A stretch of 64,000 nt of DNA from Acidobacteriota bacterium (lineage in GTDB: Bacteria; Acidobacteriota; Vicinamibacteria; Vicinamibacterales; CAVVIG01): contig QHWJ01000236.1 of NCBI GenBank assembly GCA_003222535.1, positions 22,939 to 86,938 of the forward strand, written 5' to 3'. Both the position numbers and the translations under genes were made by a program. Shown piece by piece: positions 27,628 through 37,887 of this stretch; position 1 is the first letter of the stretch, and each line of letters starts with the position of its first letter. Under the pieces are notes generated by a model that did not search any database, was not told the DNA's origin, and worked only from the letters and a program-made list of their open reading frames with translations.

Positions 27628-28335
27628 ATGCTACAGGTCGCGAATCTCAGCAAAGATTATCCGACGCCGCGAGGCGCGCTGGCCGTGCTGTCTGACGTGT
27701 CGTTCTCGCTCGCTCCGGGGGACGCGGCCGCCATCATGGGACCTTCCGGCAGCGGCAAGAGCTCTCTGCTGTATCTGCTCGGCGCGCTCGAGCCGCCCAC
27801 CTCCGGCACCGTGACCCTCGACGGGCAGGACCCATTCCGGCTACCGGCTGCCGCTGTGGCGGCATTCCGCAACCGGTCGGTCGGCTTCGTTTTCCAGGAT
27901 CATTGCCTGCTGCCGCAATGCACGGTGCTCGAGAACGTGCTGATTCCGACGCTCGTTGCGTGCACCCCCAGGAGCGTGTCCGCGAAATGTGATCACGCTC
28001 CTGGCGGCGATGGAGACGCCATGTCGCGCGCGCGAATGCTGATCGAACAGGTCGGGCTCAGTACTCGCATCGACCATCGCCCTGGCGAGCTGTCGGGCGG
28101 GGAGCGTCAGCGTGTCGCGATCGCACGCGCGCTCGTCCGTGAGCCGCGGCTCCTGCTGTGCGACGAGCCGACGGGCAACCTCGATCGCGCACCCGCGGGC
28201 AACGTGGCGTCGCTCCTGAAGGACCTGCACCGGCAGCAACAGACGATCCTGATCGTCGTGACGCACAGCGCCGAGCTCGCGTCCAACTTTTCGATTCGCT
28301 TCGAGCTCGTCGACGGGAGGCTACACAGAACATAG
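27628..28335 (+). CDS. ABC transporter ATP-binding protein (LolD/MacB type)
   Basis: Walker A GPSGSGKSS, signature LSGGERQRVAIARAL, Walker B LLLCDEPTGNLD. Confidence 0.92.
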   Translation: MLQVANLSKDYPTPRGALAVLSDVSFSLAPGDAAAIMGPSGSGKSSLLYLLGALEPPTSGTVTLDGQDPFRLPAAAVAAFRNRSVGFVFQDHCLLPQCTVLENVLIPTLVACTPRSVSAKCDHAPGGDGDAMSRARMLIEQVGLSTRIDHRPGELSGGERQRVAIARALVREPRLLLCDEPTGNLDRAPAGNVASLLKDLHRQQQTILIVVTHSAELASNFSIRFELVDGRLHRT

Positions 28336-28592
28336 TTCAGGGTTCAGGGTTCAAGGTTCGTTCGCGGTTCGGGGTTCAACGTTCGCGGTTCGGGGTTCAA
28401 CGTTCCCGGTTCGGGGTGCAACGTTCCCGGTTCGGGGCTTCAACGTTCAAGGTTCGGCGTTCAGCGTTGAAGGTTGGGGCGTTCGAGCGCGGAGCCTTGA
28501 ACCCCGAACGCAGAACCTTGAACCTCGAACCAAGAGCTCAGAACCTGAACGAACCCTGAACCTTGAACCCTGAACTCTGAACCGAGACGCCA
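28336..28592. repeat. Large inverted heptamer array (nnGTTCn / nGAACnn)
   Basis: ggttcagggttcaaggttcgttcgcggttcggggttcaacgttcg... then ...ccttgaaccccgaacgcagaaccttgaacctcgaacc.... Confidence 0.9.
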
Positions 28593-28595
28593 GAC

Positions 28596-31500
28596 ATGAA
28601 GGCAACCACCCTCGTCCTCCGCGGGCTGACGTATTACTGGCGCACGAACGTGGCGGTCGTGGCCGGCGTGGCGACGGCAGTCGCGGTGCTCGCGGGCGCG
28701 CTCCTTGTCGGCGACTCGGTGCGCGGCAGCCTCCGCGATCTCGTGCTGCAGCGGCTCGGCCGGACCGATCGCGTGCTCGTGTCCTCGGGATTCTTTCGCG
28801 AAGCCCTCGCGGACGATATCCGCGCCGGAGCGGCGCCCGCGACGTCCTCGCCGGCGTCCGGGATGACCGTCACGGCATTCGAGGGCGTGTGTCCGATGAT
28901 CGCCGTCGAGGGGTTGGTGCGGGATCAGGTCAGCGGCCGGCGCGCGTCGAGGGTGCAGGTGTACGGCGTCGACGACCGCTTCTGGCGTTTTCACGGGCTC
29001 ACCGGCGGTCGCGGGCCGGAGGGACGCGAGGCACTGGTCAGCCGCGCGCTCGCCGCGGACATCGGCGCCACGGCCGGCGGTACCGTGCTCGTGCGCGTCG
29101 AGCGGGCGTCGGCGATTCCCATCGAGTCGCTGCACGCCAGGAAAGACGATCTCGGCCGCACGATGCGGCTCGCCGTGCGCGCGATCGTCGGGCCGGCGGA
29201 TCTCGGCGAGTTCTCGTTGCGTCCCGAGCAGGGCGAGGTGCGCGCCGTGTTCGTGCCGCTGAAGCGCCTTCAACAGGATCTCGACATTCAGGGTCGCGTC
29301 AACACATTGCTCGTGGCCGATGGAGGAGGTGCACCCGGCTCGCCTGAAAGGCTCGCCCTCCGGCGAGCGGGTGGCAACACTCTCGAAGGAGCGCGAGGCT
29401 TTCCGCCTTCGCTGAAGCTACGGCGGACCGTCGAAGCCTTGGCGGAGGCTGGTCAGCCGAGCGGACCCAACGCGCTCGAGGCGGCGATCCGGCAGCGCTT
29501 CGCGCTGGACGATGTCGGGTTGACGATCCGCGTCGTGCCGTCCGGCGTTCCCGATCGCCTGAAAGGCTCGCCCTCCGATCCTCGGAGCGCGAGGCTTTCC
29601 GCCTTCGCTGAAGCTACGGCGGAGCGCCGAAACCCTGGCAGAGGCTGGTCAGCCGAAAGTGTTCTGGCGGTCGAGAGCGCGGCCGGCTTTCTCGACCCCG
29701 CGCGCGCGACTGCGGTTGAGCAGGCCGCCGCCAGCATCGGGATGACGCCGCAACCGATCCTGACGTATCTCGCCAACAGCCTGCGCAGCGGCGACCGTCA
29801 GGTGCCGTACTCGCTTGTGACGGCGATCGACCTCGCAGCGGTCATCGGGGTCCAATCACCTGTAGGGCGGCCCTCTGAGCGTCGCCGAGATGGCGACCCT
29901 GAAAGGGCCCTGCTCCAGACACCGCCCATCGTCCTGAACGAGTGGGCGGCGCGCGACCTGGCCGCGAAGGCCGGCGATCCGCTGACGCTGGAGTACTACC
30001 TCTGGGAAGAGCCGGGCCGCCTCGTAACCCGCACGGCCGAGTTCCGGATTGCCGCCGTCGTGCCCATCGAGGGCGCCGCTGCCGATCGGGATCTCGCCCC
30101 GGCCTATCCCGGCATCACCGAGGCGGAGAGCCTCGGCGACTGGGATCCGCCGTTTCCGATCGACCTCCGCCGCGTCCGTCCCGTCGACGAGCAATACTGG
30201 AAGCGGTACCGCACGACGCCGAAAGCATTCATCCCGATCGAGGTGGGGCAGGCGCTCTGGCGTTCTCGCTACGGCGACCGCACGTCGGTGCGGCTTGCGC
30301 CGCCGGCGGGAACGCCGGGCGGCGCGGACGCCTGGCGGGATCGCTATGCAGCGCGCCTGCGCGAGACGATCGATCCGCTCGCCCTGGGGCTGGCGGTGCG
30401 CGACGTCCGCGCCGAAGGGCTCGCGGCGTCGCGCGGCGCGACCGACTTCGGCGAGTACTTCACTTATTTCAGCTTCTTCCTCGTGGCCTCCGCACTCCTG
30501 CTGGCGGCGCTGTTCTTCAGGCTCTCGGTCGAGCAGCGCGCGCGCGAGGTGGGCCTGCTTCGTGCCGTCGGGTTCTCGACGGCGCGCGTTCGCGTCCTGT
30601 TTGCGGGCGAAGGGCTGCTGCTTGCCGCGGCGGGCAGCATGATCGGAATGGCCGGCGCGGTCGGCTACGCCGGCGTCATGATGATCGGCCTTCGCACCTG
30701 GTGGACGGGCGCCGTCGTGACGAAGTCGCTGACGCTGCACGTCGCGCCGGCATCGCTGGCGGCCGGCGCGATCGGCGCGCTGGCGGCGGCAATGGCATGC
30801 ATCTGGTGGACGCTCCGCGGGCTGGCGCGCGTGTCGGAGCGCAGCCTGCTCGCGGGTCAGGTTGCCTTGCGGCTCGATGTAGGTCACCCCCTCAGGGGTG
30901 CCGGAATTCGGCGCCCTCTACGGGGTGCCGTCAGCGGTGCGACCGCCTTCGCCGTGCTCGGCCTCGCGATGATGGCAGCGGCCGCCGCCGGCGCGCTCGA
31001 TCGAACCGGCGCCTTCTTCGGCGCGGGGACAGCGCTGCTCGTCGCCTGCCTCTGTCTCGTGACGATCAGGCTCCGTGTCCCGCCGCGATCGATCCTCGCG
31101 GGACATGGCTGGCGTGCCATCGCGCGGCTCGGCCTGCGCAACGCCGCCGATCGTCCGGGCCGCAGCGTGCTCGCGATCGGCGTCATCGCATCGGCGGCGT
31201 TTATCCTGATCTCGGTGGACGCGTTCCGACGTGAGGGTCCGGCGGCGACCGATCGGCGCTCCGGCGTCGGCGGCTATCCGTTGCTCGTCAACCTGCTGCT
31301 GCCGATTCCCAACGATCCCAACAGCCGTGAAGGCCGTGAGGCGCTCGGCCTCGGCGCCTTCGATCGGGTGACTGTCGAGCCGTTCCGCGTACGCCCGGGC
31401 GACGATGCGAGCTGCCTGAACCTGTATGAGCCGACGAACCCGCGGATTCTCGGCGCGCGCGCGTCGTTCATCGGTGAAGGCCGCTTCGCGTTTCGGGGCT

Positions 31501-32285
31501 CGATCGCAGCCAGCGATGCCGAGCGCGCGAATCCCTGGCTGCTGTTGCACCGCAACCTGCAAGACGGAGCGGTCCCGATCGTCGCCGACGCGAACTCGAT
31601 CACCTACGTCCTCCACAAAACCCTCGGCGACGACGTCCTCGTCTCCGCGGGTGGACGGCCGGTGCGGCTGCGCCTCGTGGCCTCGCTGGCCGACAGCATC
31701 TTTCAAGGAGAGCTCCTGATGTCGGACGCGAACTTCCTGAGGCTCTTTCCCGGACAGGAGGGTTACCAGTTCCTGCTGATCGAGACGCCCGCCGATCGGA
31801 CCGGAGCCGTCGCGGCGGCGATCGAGGAAGGCGCGGCGGATCTTGGCGCCGGCGCGGTCTCGACCGTCGACAGGCTGGCCGAGTTCCACACAGTGGAGAA
31901 CACGTATCTATCCACCTTCAAGACGCTCGGCGGACTCGGACTGCTGGTCGGGACCGTCGGCCTCGCGGCCGTCCTCCTGCGGAACGTGCTGGAGCGACGG
32001 CGCGAGCTGGCGCTGCTCGGCGCGACCGGCTATCGGCGCGGGCACATCTTCGCGATCATCGTGGCGGAGAACGCGCTGCTGCTCGCATGGGGCCTGGCGG
32101 CCGGTGCCGTGAGCGCGGTGGTGGCGATTGCGCCGGCGGTCGTCGAGCGGGGCGGCCGCCTGCCGGCCACCGCGAACGCGGTGCTGCTCCTGATTGCAGT
32201 GTTCGCGGCGGGATTGGTATCGTCAGCCGTGGCGACGAGCGCCGCGCTTCGCACGCCGCTGCTCGATGCGCTGAGGGCGGAATAA
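28596..32285 (+). CDS. ABC transporter permease, FtsX-like duplicated architecture, with in-frame repeat insertions
   Basis: Follows the LolD-like ATPase; [53 protein letters not shown] and [38 protein letters not shown]. Confidence 0.88.
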   Translation: MKATTLVLRGLTYYWRTNVAVVAGVATAVAVLAGALLVGDSVRGSLRDLVLQRLGRTDRVLVSSGFFREALADDIRAGAAPATSSPASGMTVTAFEGVCPMIAVEGLVRDQVSGRRASRVQVYGVDDRFWRFHGLTGGRGPEGREALVSRALAADIGATAGGTVLVRVERASAIPIESLHARKDDLGRTMRLAVRAIVGPADLGEFSLRPEQGEVRAVFVPLKRLQQDLDIQGRVNTLLVADGGGAPGSPERLALRRAGGNTLEGARGFPPSLKLRRTVEALAEAGQPSGPNALEAAIRQRFALDDVGLTIRVVPSGVPDRLKGSPSDPRSARLSAFAEATAERRNPGRGWSAESVLAVESAAGFLDPARATAVEQAAASIGMTPQPILTYLANSLRSGDRQVPYSLVTAIDLAAVIGVQSPVGRPSERRRDGDPERALLQTPPIVLNEWAARDLAAKAGDPLTLEYYLWEEPGRLVTRTAEFRIAAVVPIEGAAADRDLAPAYPGITEAESLGDWDPPFPIDLRRVRPVDEQYWKRYRTTPKAFIPIEVGQALWRSRYGDRTSVRLAPPAGTPGGADAWRDRYAARLRETIDPLALGLAVRDVRAEGLAASRGATDFGEYFTYFSFFLVASALLLAALFFRLSVEQRAREVGLLRAVGFSTARVRVLFAGEGLLLAAAGSMIGMAGAVGYAGVMMIGLRTWWTGAVVTKSLTLHVAPASLAAGAIGALAAAMACIWWTLRGLARVSERSLLAGQVALRLDVGHPLRGAGIRRPLRGAVSGATAFAVLGLAMMAAAAAGALDRTGAFFGAGTALLVACLCLVTIRLRVPPRSILAGHGWRAIARLGLRNAADRPGRSVLAIGVIASAAFILISVDAFRREGPAATDRRSGVGGYPLLVNLLLPIPNDPNSREGREALGLGAFDRVTVEPFRVRPGDDASCLNLYEPTNPRILGARASFIGEGRFAFRGSIAASDAERANPWLLLHRNLQDGAVPIVADANSITYVLHKTLGDDVLVSAGGRPVRLRLVASLADSIFQGELLMSDANFLRLFPGQEGYQFLLIETPADRTGAVAAAIEEGAADLGAGAVSTVDRLAEFHTVENTYLSTFKTLGGLGLLVGTVGLAAVLLRNVLERRRELALLGATGYRRGHIFAIIVAENALLLAWGLAAGAVSAVVAIAPAVVERGGRLPATANAVLLLIAVFAAGLVSSAVATSAALRTPLLDALRAE

Positions 32286-32364
32286 ACACAGGCGGCTGAT
32301 GCAGGGCGAGCCTGAAAGGGTCGCCCTACGTGACGGCGGGCCGCCGATCGCACGAGTAGAACAC

Positions 32365-33660
32365 ATGATTTCGTCTCTTCGTGGTTGCATTTGTGTCGCC
32401 GTGCTCTGCGCGACTGTCACGGTTCCGGCAGCCGAAAACTGGCCGCAGTGGCGCGGGCCGTCGTTGAACGGCGTCAGCGGCGAGAAAAACCTGCCGCTGC
32501 GCTGGTCCGCGACTGAAAACGTCACCTGGAAGCTCGCGCTGCCGTCCTGGTCGGGATCGACGCCCGTCATCTGGGGCGACCGCATCTTTCTGAACGTTGC
32601 TGAAGACCTGAAGGTCAGGACCGGCGACAACCTGCATCTCTGGTGCGTGGACCGCGCGAGGGGAACCGTTCTGTGGAAGCGTCCGCTCGGCGGCGGTAAC
32701 CACCAGGAGATGAAACAGAACATGTCGTCGCCATCGCCCGTCACCGACGGCGCGCACGTCTGGGCGATGACCGGCACCGGCATCCTCAAGGCCTTCGACT
32801 TCAACGGCACCGAGAAGTGGAGCCGCGACATCCAGAAGGATTACGGCCGCTTCGGGCTCAACTGGGGCTACGGGTCGTCGCCGCTGCTGTACGGCGACGC
32901 GCTTTACGTGCAAGTGCTGCACGGCATGCGGACCCGCGATCCTTCGTACCTGCTGCGGATCGACACGGCCACGGGCCGAACGCTGTGGCGCGTCGAGCGG
33001 CCGACGCCGGCACGGTTCGAGTCGCCGGACGCCTACACGACGCCGGCGCTGCTGCGCTACGGCACCAGCATCGAGATCATCGTCACCGGCGGCGACGTCG
33101 TGACCGGTCACGATCCGGCGACGGGGAAGGAGCTGTGGCGGGCCGGCGGCCTCAATCCGTACAACGACGGCAGCTATCGGATCGTGGCGTCGCCGGTCGT
33201 CTCCGGCGACATGATTTACGCGCCGTCGCGCGAGCGCCCGATGCTGGCGCTGAAAGCGGGAGGCCGCGGCGACGTGACGAAATCGCACGTCCTGTGGTCG
33301 TTCAACTACGGGCCCGACGTGCCGACGCCGGTCGCCGACGGAACCTACATCTACACCGTCAACGATCGCGGCATCATGTTCTGCCTCGACGCGAAGACCG
33401 GCAAGGAGATCTACAGCCGGCAGCGTCTGCGGCCGGCGACCTACAGCGGGTCGCCCGTGCTCGCCGACGGGAAGATCTACATCACGAATGAGGATGGCCT
33501 GACGAGCGTGATCAAAGCGGGGCCGGTGTTCCAGGTCCTTGCCGAGAACGATGTAGACGACTACACGCTCAGCTCGCCGGCGGTGTCGGACGGGCAGATC
33601 TTCATCCGCACGGCAAAGTTTCTCTACTGCATCGGGAAGCGAACAGGGGGCATCGGCTAG
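32365..33660 (+). CDS. PQQ-like beta-propeller repeat protein, secreted
   Basis: [37 protein letters not shown]; repeated blade motifs. Confidence 0.88.
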   Translation: MISSLRGCICVAVLCATVTVPAAENWPQWRGPSLNGVSGEKNLPLRWSATENVTWKLALPSWSGSTPVIWGDRIFLNVAEDLKVRTGDNLHLWCVDRARGTVLWKRPLGGGNHQEMKQNMSSPSPVTDGAHVWAMTGTGILKAFDFNGTEKWSRDIQKDYGRFGLNWGYGSSPLLYGDALYVQVLHGMRTRDPSYLLRIDTATGRTLWRVERPTPARFESPDAYTTPALLRYGTSIEIIVTGGDVVTGHDPATGKELWRAGGLNPYNDGSYRIVASPVVSGDMIYAPSRERPMLALKAGGRGDVTKSHVLWSFNYGPDVPTPVADGTYIYTVNDRGIMFCLDAKTGKEIYSRQRLRPATYSGSPVLADGKIYITNEDGLTSVIKAGPVFQVLAENDVDDYTLSSPAVSDGQIFIRTAKFLYCIGKRTGGIG

Positions 33661-33800
33661 CGCTGACCCAACACGTCCCGTACTTTCCGCGCGAGCGCCT
33701 CCGGTGTGAATGGCTTCTGGAGAAACGGCGTGCCCTGACGCAGCACACCGTGATGAACGGTCGCATTGTCCGTGTAGCCCGACATGTAGAGGACTCGGCG
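33657..33800 (-). pseudogene. Response-regulator receiver (hybrid kinase) C-terminal remnant
   Basis: Reverse strand: [45 protein letters not shown], no start or upstream domain. Confidence 0.75.
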
Positions 33801-33879
33801 CTGCGCAATCGCCCTGTAACGTTGACCATCTCCGACGGCTCGTGCGTTGCCAAATGTAGTGCGGACCTTCAGCGTCGCC

Positions 33880-33912
33880 CCGGGGACTGGGGACTGGGGA
33901 CTGGGGGACTCA
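33880..33912. repeat. Short GGGGACT heptamer array
   Basis: ggggactggggactggggactgggggact. Confidence 0.85.
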
Positions 33913-34013
33913 ATTCAAATCAGAAGCGATTTATTCACGGCCGCCGGAGGCCTGCACCACGTCCGATCTCGCGACGCTCCAAGTCACCACGTCATCGAAG
34001 TAGGATCCCGACC

Positions 34014-35177
34014 GTGACGCCCATCATCGTCGTGGGGGCTGGATGCTTCGGGGCGTGGACCGCATATCACCTGGCCAGGTCCGGGCGCGACGTCACGCTG
34101 CTCGATGCCTACGGTCCGGGCAACAGCCGCGCCAGCTCGGGCGGCGAGACGCGGGTGATCCGCATGGGCTATGGCGCCCAGGAGATCTACACGCGCTGGT
34201 CGTGGCGATCGCTCGAGCTCTGGAAGGCCCTCTTCGAGCGGGCGGACGTGCCGCTGTTCCACGAAACCGGAGTCCTCTGGCTGGCCCGCGACGAGGACGC
34301 GCTGACGGACGCGACGCTCGCGACGCTGAAACATGTCGGAGTGCCGCACGAGCACCTGTCGCGCGCGCAACTCGAATCGCGCTGGCCGCAGATCGACTTC
34401 GGCGCGGCCTCCCCCGAGCCTGTCGAGCCTGTCACGTGGGCGATCCACGAGCCGCGCAGCGGTGTGCTGATGGGCCGCCGAGCCATCGAGGTGATCGTCC
34501 GCGAAGCCGGACGCGAAGGCGCCCGCCATGTTGCCGCCGCCGTGCAGCCGCCGGCCCCCGGCCGCGGCCGGATCGAAGCCGTCACCACGCAATCGGGCGA
34601 GACGATGAGCGCCGCCACGTTCGTGTTCGCGTGCGGTCCCTGGCTGCCGAAGCTCTTTCCGGATCTCCTCGGCGATCGGATCTTCGCGACGCGGCAGGAG
34701 GTCCTGTATTTCGGCCCGCCGCCGGGAGACCGGCGGTTCGCGCCGCCGGCGATGCCTGCGTGGATCGACTTCGGCGAAGAGATGTACGGCATCCCGGACA
34801 TCGAGGCGCGCGGCTTCAAGGTCTCACTCGACCGTCACGGTCCGCCCTTCGATCCCGACACGGGCGATCGCGTCGCCGGCCAGACCTGCGATGCCGTGCG
34901 CGCCTATCTCGCTCGGCGCTTCCCGGTGCTCAGGGACGCGCCGCTCGTGGGCGCGGAGGTCTGCCAGTACGAGAACAGCAGCAACGGCGATTTCCTGATC
35001 GACCGGCATCCTGATCTCGAGAACGTCTGGCTCGTCGGCGGCGGCTCGGGCCACGGCTTCAAGCACGGCCCTGCAGTGGGCGAGTACGTCACGCGGCTGG
35101 TGGCCGAGGGCGGCGAGGTCGACGAACGCTTCACCCTCGCGACGAAGGAGAAGATCCAGAAGCGGGCAGTCTATTAG
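34014..35177 (+). CDS. FAD-dependent oxidoreductase (DAO / monomeric sarcosine oxidase-like)
   Basis: PIIVVGAGCFGAWTAYHLARSGRDVTLLDAYGPGNSRASSGGETRVIRMGYG; WLVGGGSGHGFKHGPAVGEYV. GTG start. Confidence 0.9.
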   Translation: MTPIIVVGAGCFGAWTAYHLARSGRDVTLLDAYGPGNSRASSGGETRVIRMGYGAQEIYTRWSWRSLELWKALFERADVPLFHETGVLWLARDEDALTDATLATLKHVGVPHEHLSRAQLESRWPQIDFGAASPEPVEPVTWAIHEPRSGVLMGRRAIEVIVREAGREGARHVAAAVQPPAPGRGRIEAVTTQSGETMSAATFVFACGPWLPKLFPDLLGDRIFATRQEVLYFGPPPGDRRFAPPAMPAWIDFGEEMYGIPDIEARGFKVSLDRHGPPFDPDTGDRVAGQTCDAVRAYLARRFPVLRDAPLVGAEVCQYENSSNGDFLIDRHPDLENVWLVGGGSGHGFKHGPAVGEYVTRLVAEGGEVDERFTLATKEKIQKRAVY

Positions 35178-35272
35178 TCAATGGCTTTATGGCTAATGGC
35201 TGATGGCTATGGTTGATGGAGCCGCCCATCTTCCATAGCCATTAGCCCTCAGCCATCAGCCCTGACCATTGA
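35177..35272. repeat. Inverted ATGGCTA / TAGCCAT heptamer arrays
   Basis: caatggctttatggctaatggctgatggctatggttgatgg ... ccatagccattagccctcagccatcagccctgaccattg. Confidence 0.9.
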
Positions 35273-35273
35273 A

Positions 35274-36662
35274 TTACGGCTTCCTGCCGATGCGATACAG
35301 CTTCGACGCCGTCCGGACGATGAGGCTGCCGCCGGCGACGGCCGGCGTCGCCAGCGTCATCTCGTTCAGCGAATTCTTTCCGAGCACCTTGAAGGTGGGT
35401 CCGGCCTGCAGGACGTAGGTGTCGCCCTCTTCGCTCATCGCGAAGATCCGGCCGTTGTAGGCCCACGGCGACGCGGTGAAGCTGGCGGCGTCCGCGGTGA
35501 TGCGCTGCCGCGGGTAAATCTCCCTGCCCGTTTTCGCGTCGTTGCACGTGAGGATGCCGCGATCGATCAACGTGTAGTAGTAATCGCCGTGCACGAGCCC
35601 CGAGGGACTGTAGGCGCCCAGCGTCGGCACCGACCAGACGATTGACGCGTTGCTCGTCTCGCCCGGTTTCAGCGAGATGTCTCCCGACGCGCCCGGACGG
35701 ATCGCGTAGACGGGCCGCAGCGGATCGGCAGGGTAGCCGGAGCTGATGTACAGCAGCCCATGCGCGGAGAGCGGCGTCGGGATCTGGATCGTCGACATCC
35801 CGGTCAACGTCCAGAGCAGCTTGCCATCGAGATCGTAGGACCGCACCTTGTCGGTACCCGCCGTGACGATCTCGGTGCGCACCCCGTTCTCCCACACGAA
35901 CGGCGTCGTCCAGTTGCTTCCTTCGTCTCGATTGACTTTCCAGATCTCCGCACCGGTCCGCGCATCGTACGCCGCAACGAACGACCGATCGTCGTTGTCG
36001 TTGACGATGTAGACGCGATCCTTGTGGACGGACGGCGATGCGGCCGGGCCCCATCCGCTGCGGATTTTGAACGGACCCATGGGTTTCGACCACACGGGCT
36101 TGCCGTTCATGTCGAAGGCGAACAAGCCGGCGTTGCCGGAGTACACGTATACGCGCTCGCCGTCGGTCGCCGGCGTTTCCGACGCGTAGCTGTTCTTCTG
36201 GTGCTTCGGCTCGACGGGCACGCCGGTGAGGACGGTGCCCTGCCAGCGGACCTTCCCGGTCTTGAAATCGATGTCCCAGACGACCCATCGGTGCGCGTCG
36301 GATGAAGAGCCGATGTCGCGGCCTGACATCGGGCCGCCGAACGAGCGCGCTGTGTAGGAAGGAACGGGCTTGAGCGGCTCGTCGGCTTCTTTGGTGTTGA
36401 CGGCGGCCGTGACGAAGACGTGATCGCCCCACACGATCGGCGAGCTCCACCCGCGCCCGGGGACGTCGATCTTCCAGACGATGTTCTCGGTCGCGCTCCA
36501 CGTGTCGGGCAGGGCGGGATCGTCGGCCGCGACGCCGGCGCGGCCGCCGCGGAACTGCGGCCAGCTGTCGGCGGCTCCGTCCACGATGTGGACGGAGAGG
36601 ATCAGCGTGGTCAGCAGAACGCTCAGGACGCGTGTCGTGTGTGGAGTCATCACTCGCCTCAC
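35274..36662 (-). CDS. PQQ-like beta-propeller repeat protein, secreted
   Basis: SWPQFRGGRAGVAADDPALPDTWSATENIVWKIDVPGRGWSSPIVWGDHVFV. Confidence 0.88.
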   Translation of the reverse strand: MRRVMTPHTTRVLSVLLTTLILSVHIVDGAADSWPQFRGGRAGVAADDPALPDTWSATENIVWKIDVPGRGWSSPIVWGDHVFVTAAVNTKEADEPLKPVPSYTARSFGGPMSGRDIGSSSDAHRWVVWDIDFKTGKVRWQGTVLTGVPVEPKHQKNSYASETPATDGERVYVYSGNAGLFAFDMNGKPVWSKPMGPFKIRSGWGPAASPSVHKDRVYIVNDNDDRSFVAAYDARTGAEIWKVNRDEGSNWTTPFVWENGVRTEIVTAGTDKVRSYDLDGKLLWTLTGMSTIQIPTPLSAHGLLYISSGYPADPLRPVYAIRPGASGDISLKPGETSNASIVWSVPTLGAYSPSGLVHGDYYYTLIDRGILTCNDAKTGREIYPRQRITADAASFTASPWAYNGRIFAMSEEGDTYVLQAGPTFKVLGKNSLNEMTLATPAVAGGSLIVRTASKLYRIGRKP

Positions 36663-36730
36663 CCTCGGGCGGTCGATTGTAGCCCACCAGCGCCCGGACC
36701 GGTCGATTCAGTTCAAGGGTTTCTGGACGT

Positions 36731-37111
36731 TCACAACCGCTCGGCGCCATCGAGCCTGGCCAGACTCCGATCGAAAGTGCCGAGGGGCAGATGACCCGCC
36801 TTCCGAGTCACCTCCACAACCAGGCAGTCTGAAAAACCCAACGCCGGCCGTCGGCGAAAGCTGGCCACGGCAGCAGCCACGGTTTCCGAATCCTGAAGCG
36901 CCAGATGCTGATGGTCGAGGAGCATCTCGACAGCGGCGGCGATTTCCACCGGACTCCGATCGTAAACGGACGTGAGGACCCACGTCGCTTCCGCGAGGAC
37001 CAGATGCGGGACCCAGGCCCCCCGTGCCACGAAGCCCTCGGCTGCCGCCACCTGCTTTGCGTCGTCCCGCGTGACCAGCCGGACCAGAACGTTCGTGTCA
37101 ACGGCTCGCAC
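36731..37111 (-). CDS. PIN-domain toxin (VapC-type)
   Basis: MRAVDTNVLVRLVTRDD, LVLAEATWVL, LGFSDCLVVEVTRKAGHLPLGTFDRSLARL. Confidence 0.88.
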   Translation of the reverse strand: MRAVDTNVLVRLVTRDDAKQVAAAEGFVARGAWVPHLVLAEATWVLTSVYDRSPVEIAAAVEMLLDHQHLALQDSETVAAAVASFRRRPALGFSDCLVVEVTRKAGHLPLGTFDRSLARLDGAERL

Positions 37112-37358
37112 GGCGCCTCCGGATGTGCCGCCCGACGCCCGCCTTCAGCTCCGCCAGCGTCCTGGGCCTGGGAGGCGTCGCAAACAACGATCGGTGCACG
37201 TCCTCCGACGTATAACGGCCCACGCGACGAACAACCACCCGCTCACCGTCGTCGTCCCACGCGAGGACCGAGCCCGGGCCTATGCCGAGCTTCCGGCGAA
37301 CTTCGGCCGGCACCGAGATCTGACCTTGCGCGGTGAGCTTCGAATGAGCGATCGCCAT
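37098..37358 (-). CDS. AbrB/MazE-type antitoxin
   Basis: SKLTAQGQISVPAEVRRKLGIGPGSVLAWDDDGERVVVRRV. Confidence 0.88.
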   Translation of the reverse strand: MAIAHSKLTAQGQISVPAEVRRKLGIGPGSVLAWDDDGERVVVRRVGRYTSEDVHRSLFATPPRPRTLAELKAGVGRHIRRRRASR

Positions 37359-37383
37359 ACGGAGATATTACCACGGTAATGAA

Positions 37384-37827
37384 TCACTTCACCACTCCCT
37401 GCGCGGCGTACTTCAGTTGCTTGAGCGCCGCCGCGTCGTTCCGCAGCTCCGTCTGCCCTGCGGGGAAGCCGCCTTTGCTCAGCATGAACGCGATCACGTC
37501 GGCGACCTCCGCCGGCTTCAGCGAGCCGGGTGCGTCGCCCGGCATCGTAATGTGAATGCGCTCGAACAGATCGCCGAGCGGCATGTCGTTCCACTCCGCG
37601 TCGAAATCCTTCCCGGTCAGCGACGGCGCCTGATCGGCGCCGCCCAGGTCCTTCGCGTGGCAGCCCTCGCACTTCTTTGCGTATATCGTGTCGCCGCGCG
37701 TCGCCTGCGCCTCGGTGTAGATGCCGCTTCCCGTCGTCTGTGCCGCTGGTTCCCGACTCGCGCGAACGTTGGAATCAAAGGCCGCCCATGTGGCGGCTGC
37801 CACGATTACCGCGACCGTGAATCTCAT
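37384..37827 (-). CDS. Cytochrome c (class I-like)
   Basis: YAKKCEGCHAKDLGG; signal-like N-terminus. Confidence 0.82.
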   Translation of the reverse strand: MRFTVAVIVAAATWAAFDSNVRASREPAAQTTGSGIYTEAQATRGDTIYAKKCEGCHAKDLGGADQAPSLTGKDFDAEWNDMPLGDLFERIHITMPGDAPGSLKPAEVADVIAFMLSKGGFPAGQTELRNDAAALKQLKYAAQGVVK

Positions 37828-37887
37828 GCTGCCCTCGGCGAAATCTTCCAATCAAACTACCCGATTACGATCAGGCAGGGGCGTGGG

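Noticed and set aside
28336-28592. Telomere-like or integron attC-like interpretation of the GTTC array
   Set aside because: No integrase, no attC core sites, and the array is internal to the chromosome; better explained as one of the heptamer families.
36731-37358. AbrB/PIN toxin-antitoxin pair as a novel system
   Set aside because: Standard VapBC-type arrangement with canonical motifs; recorded as features only.
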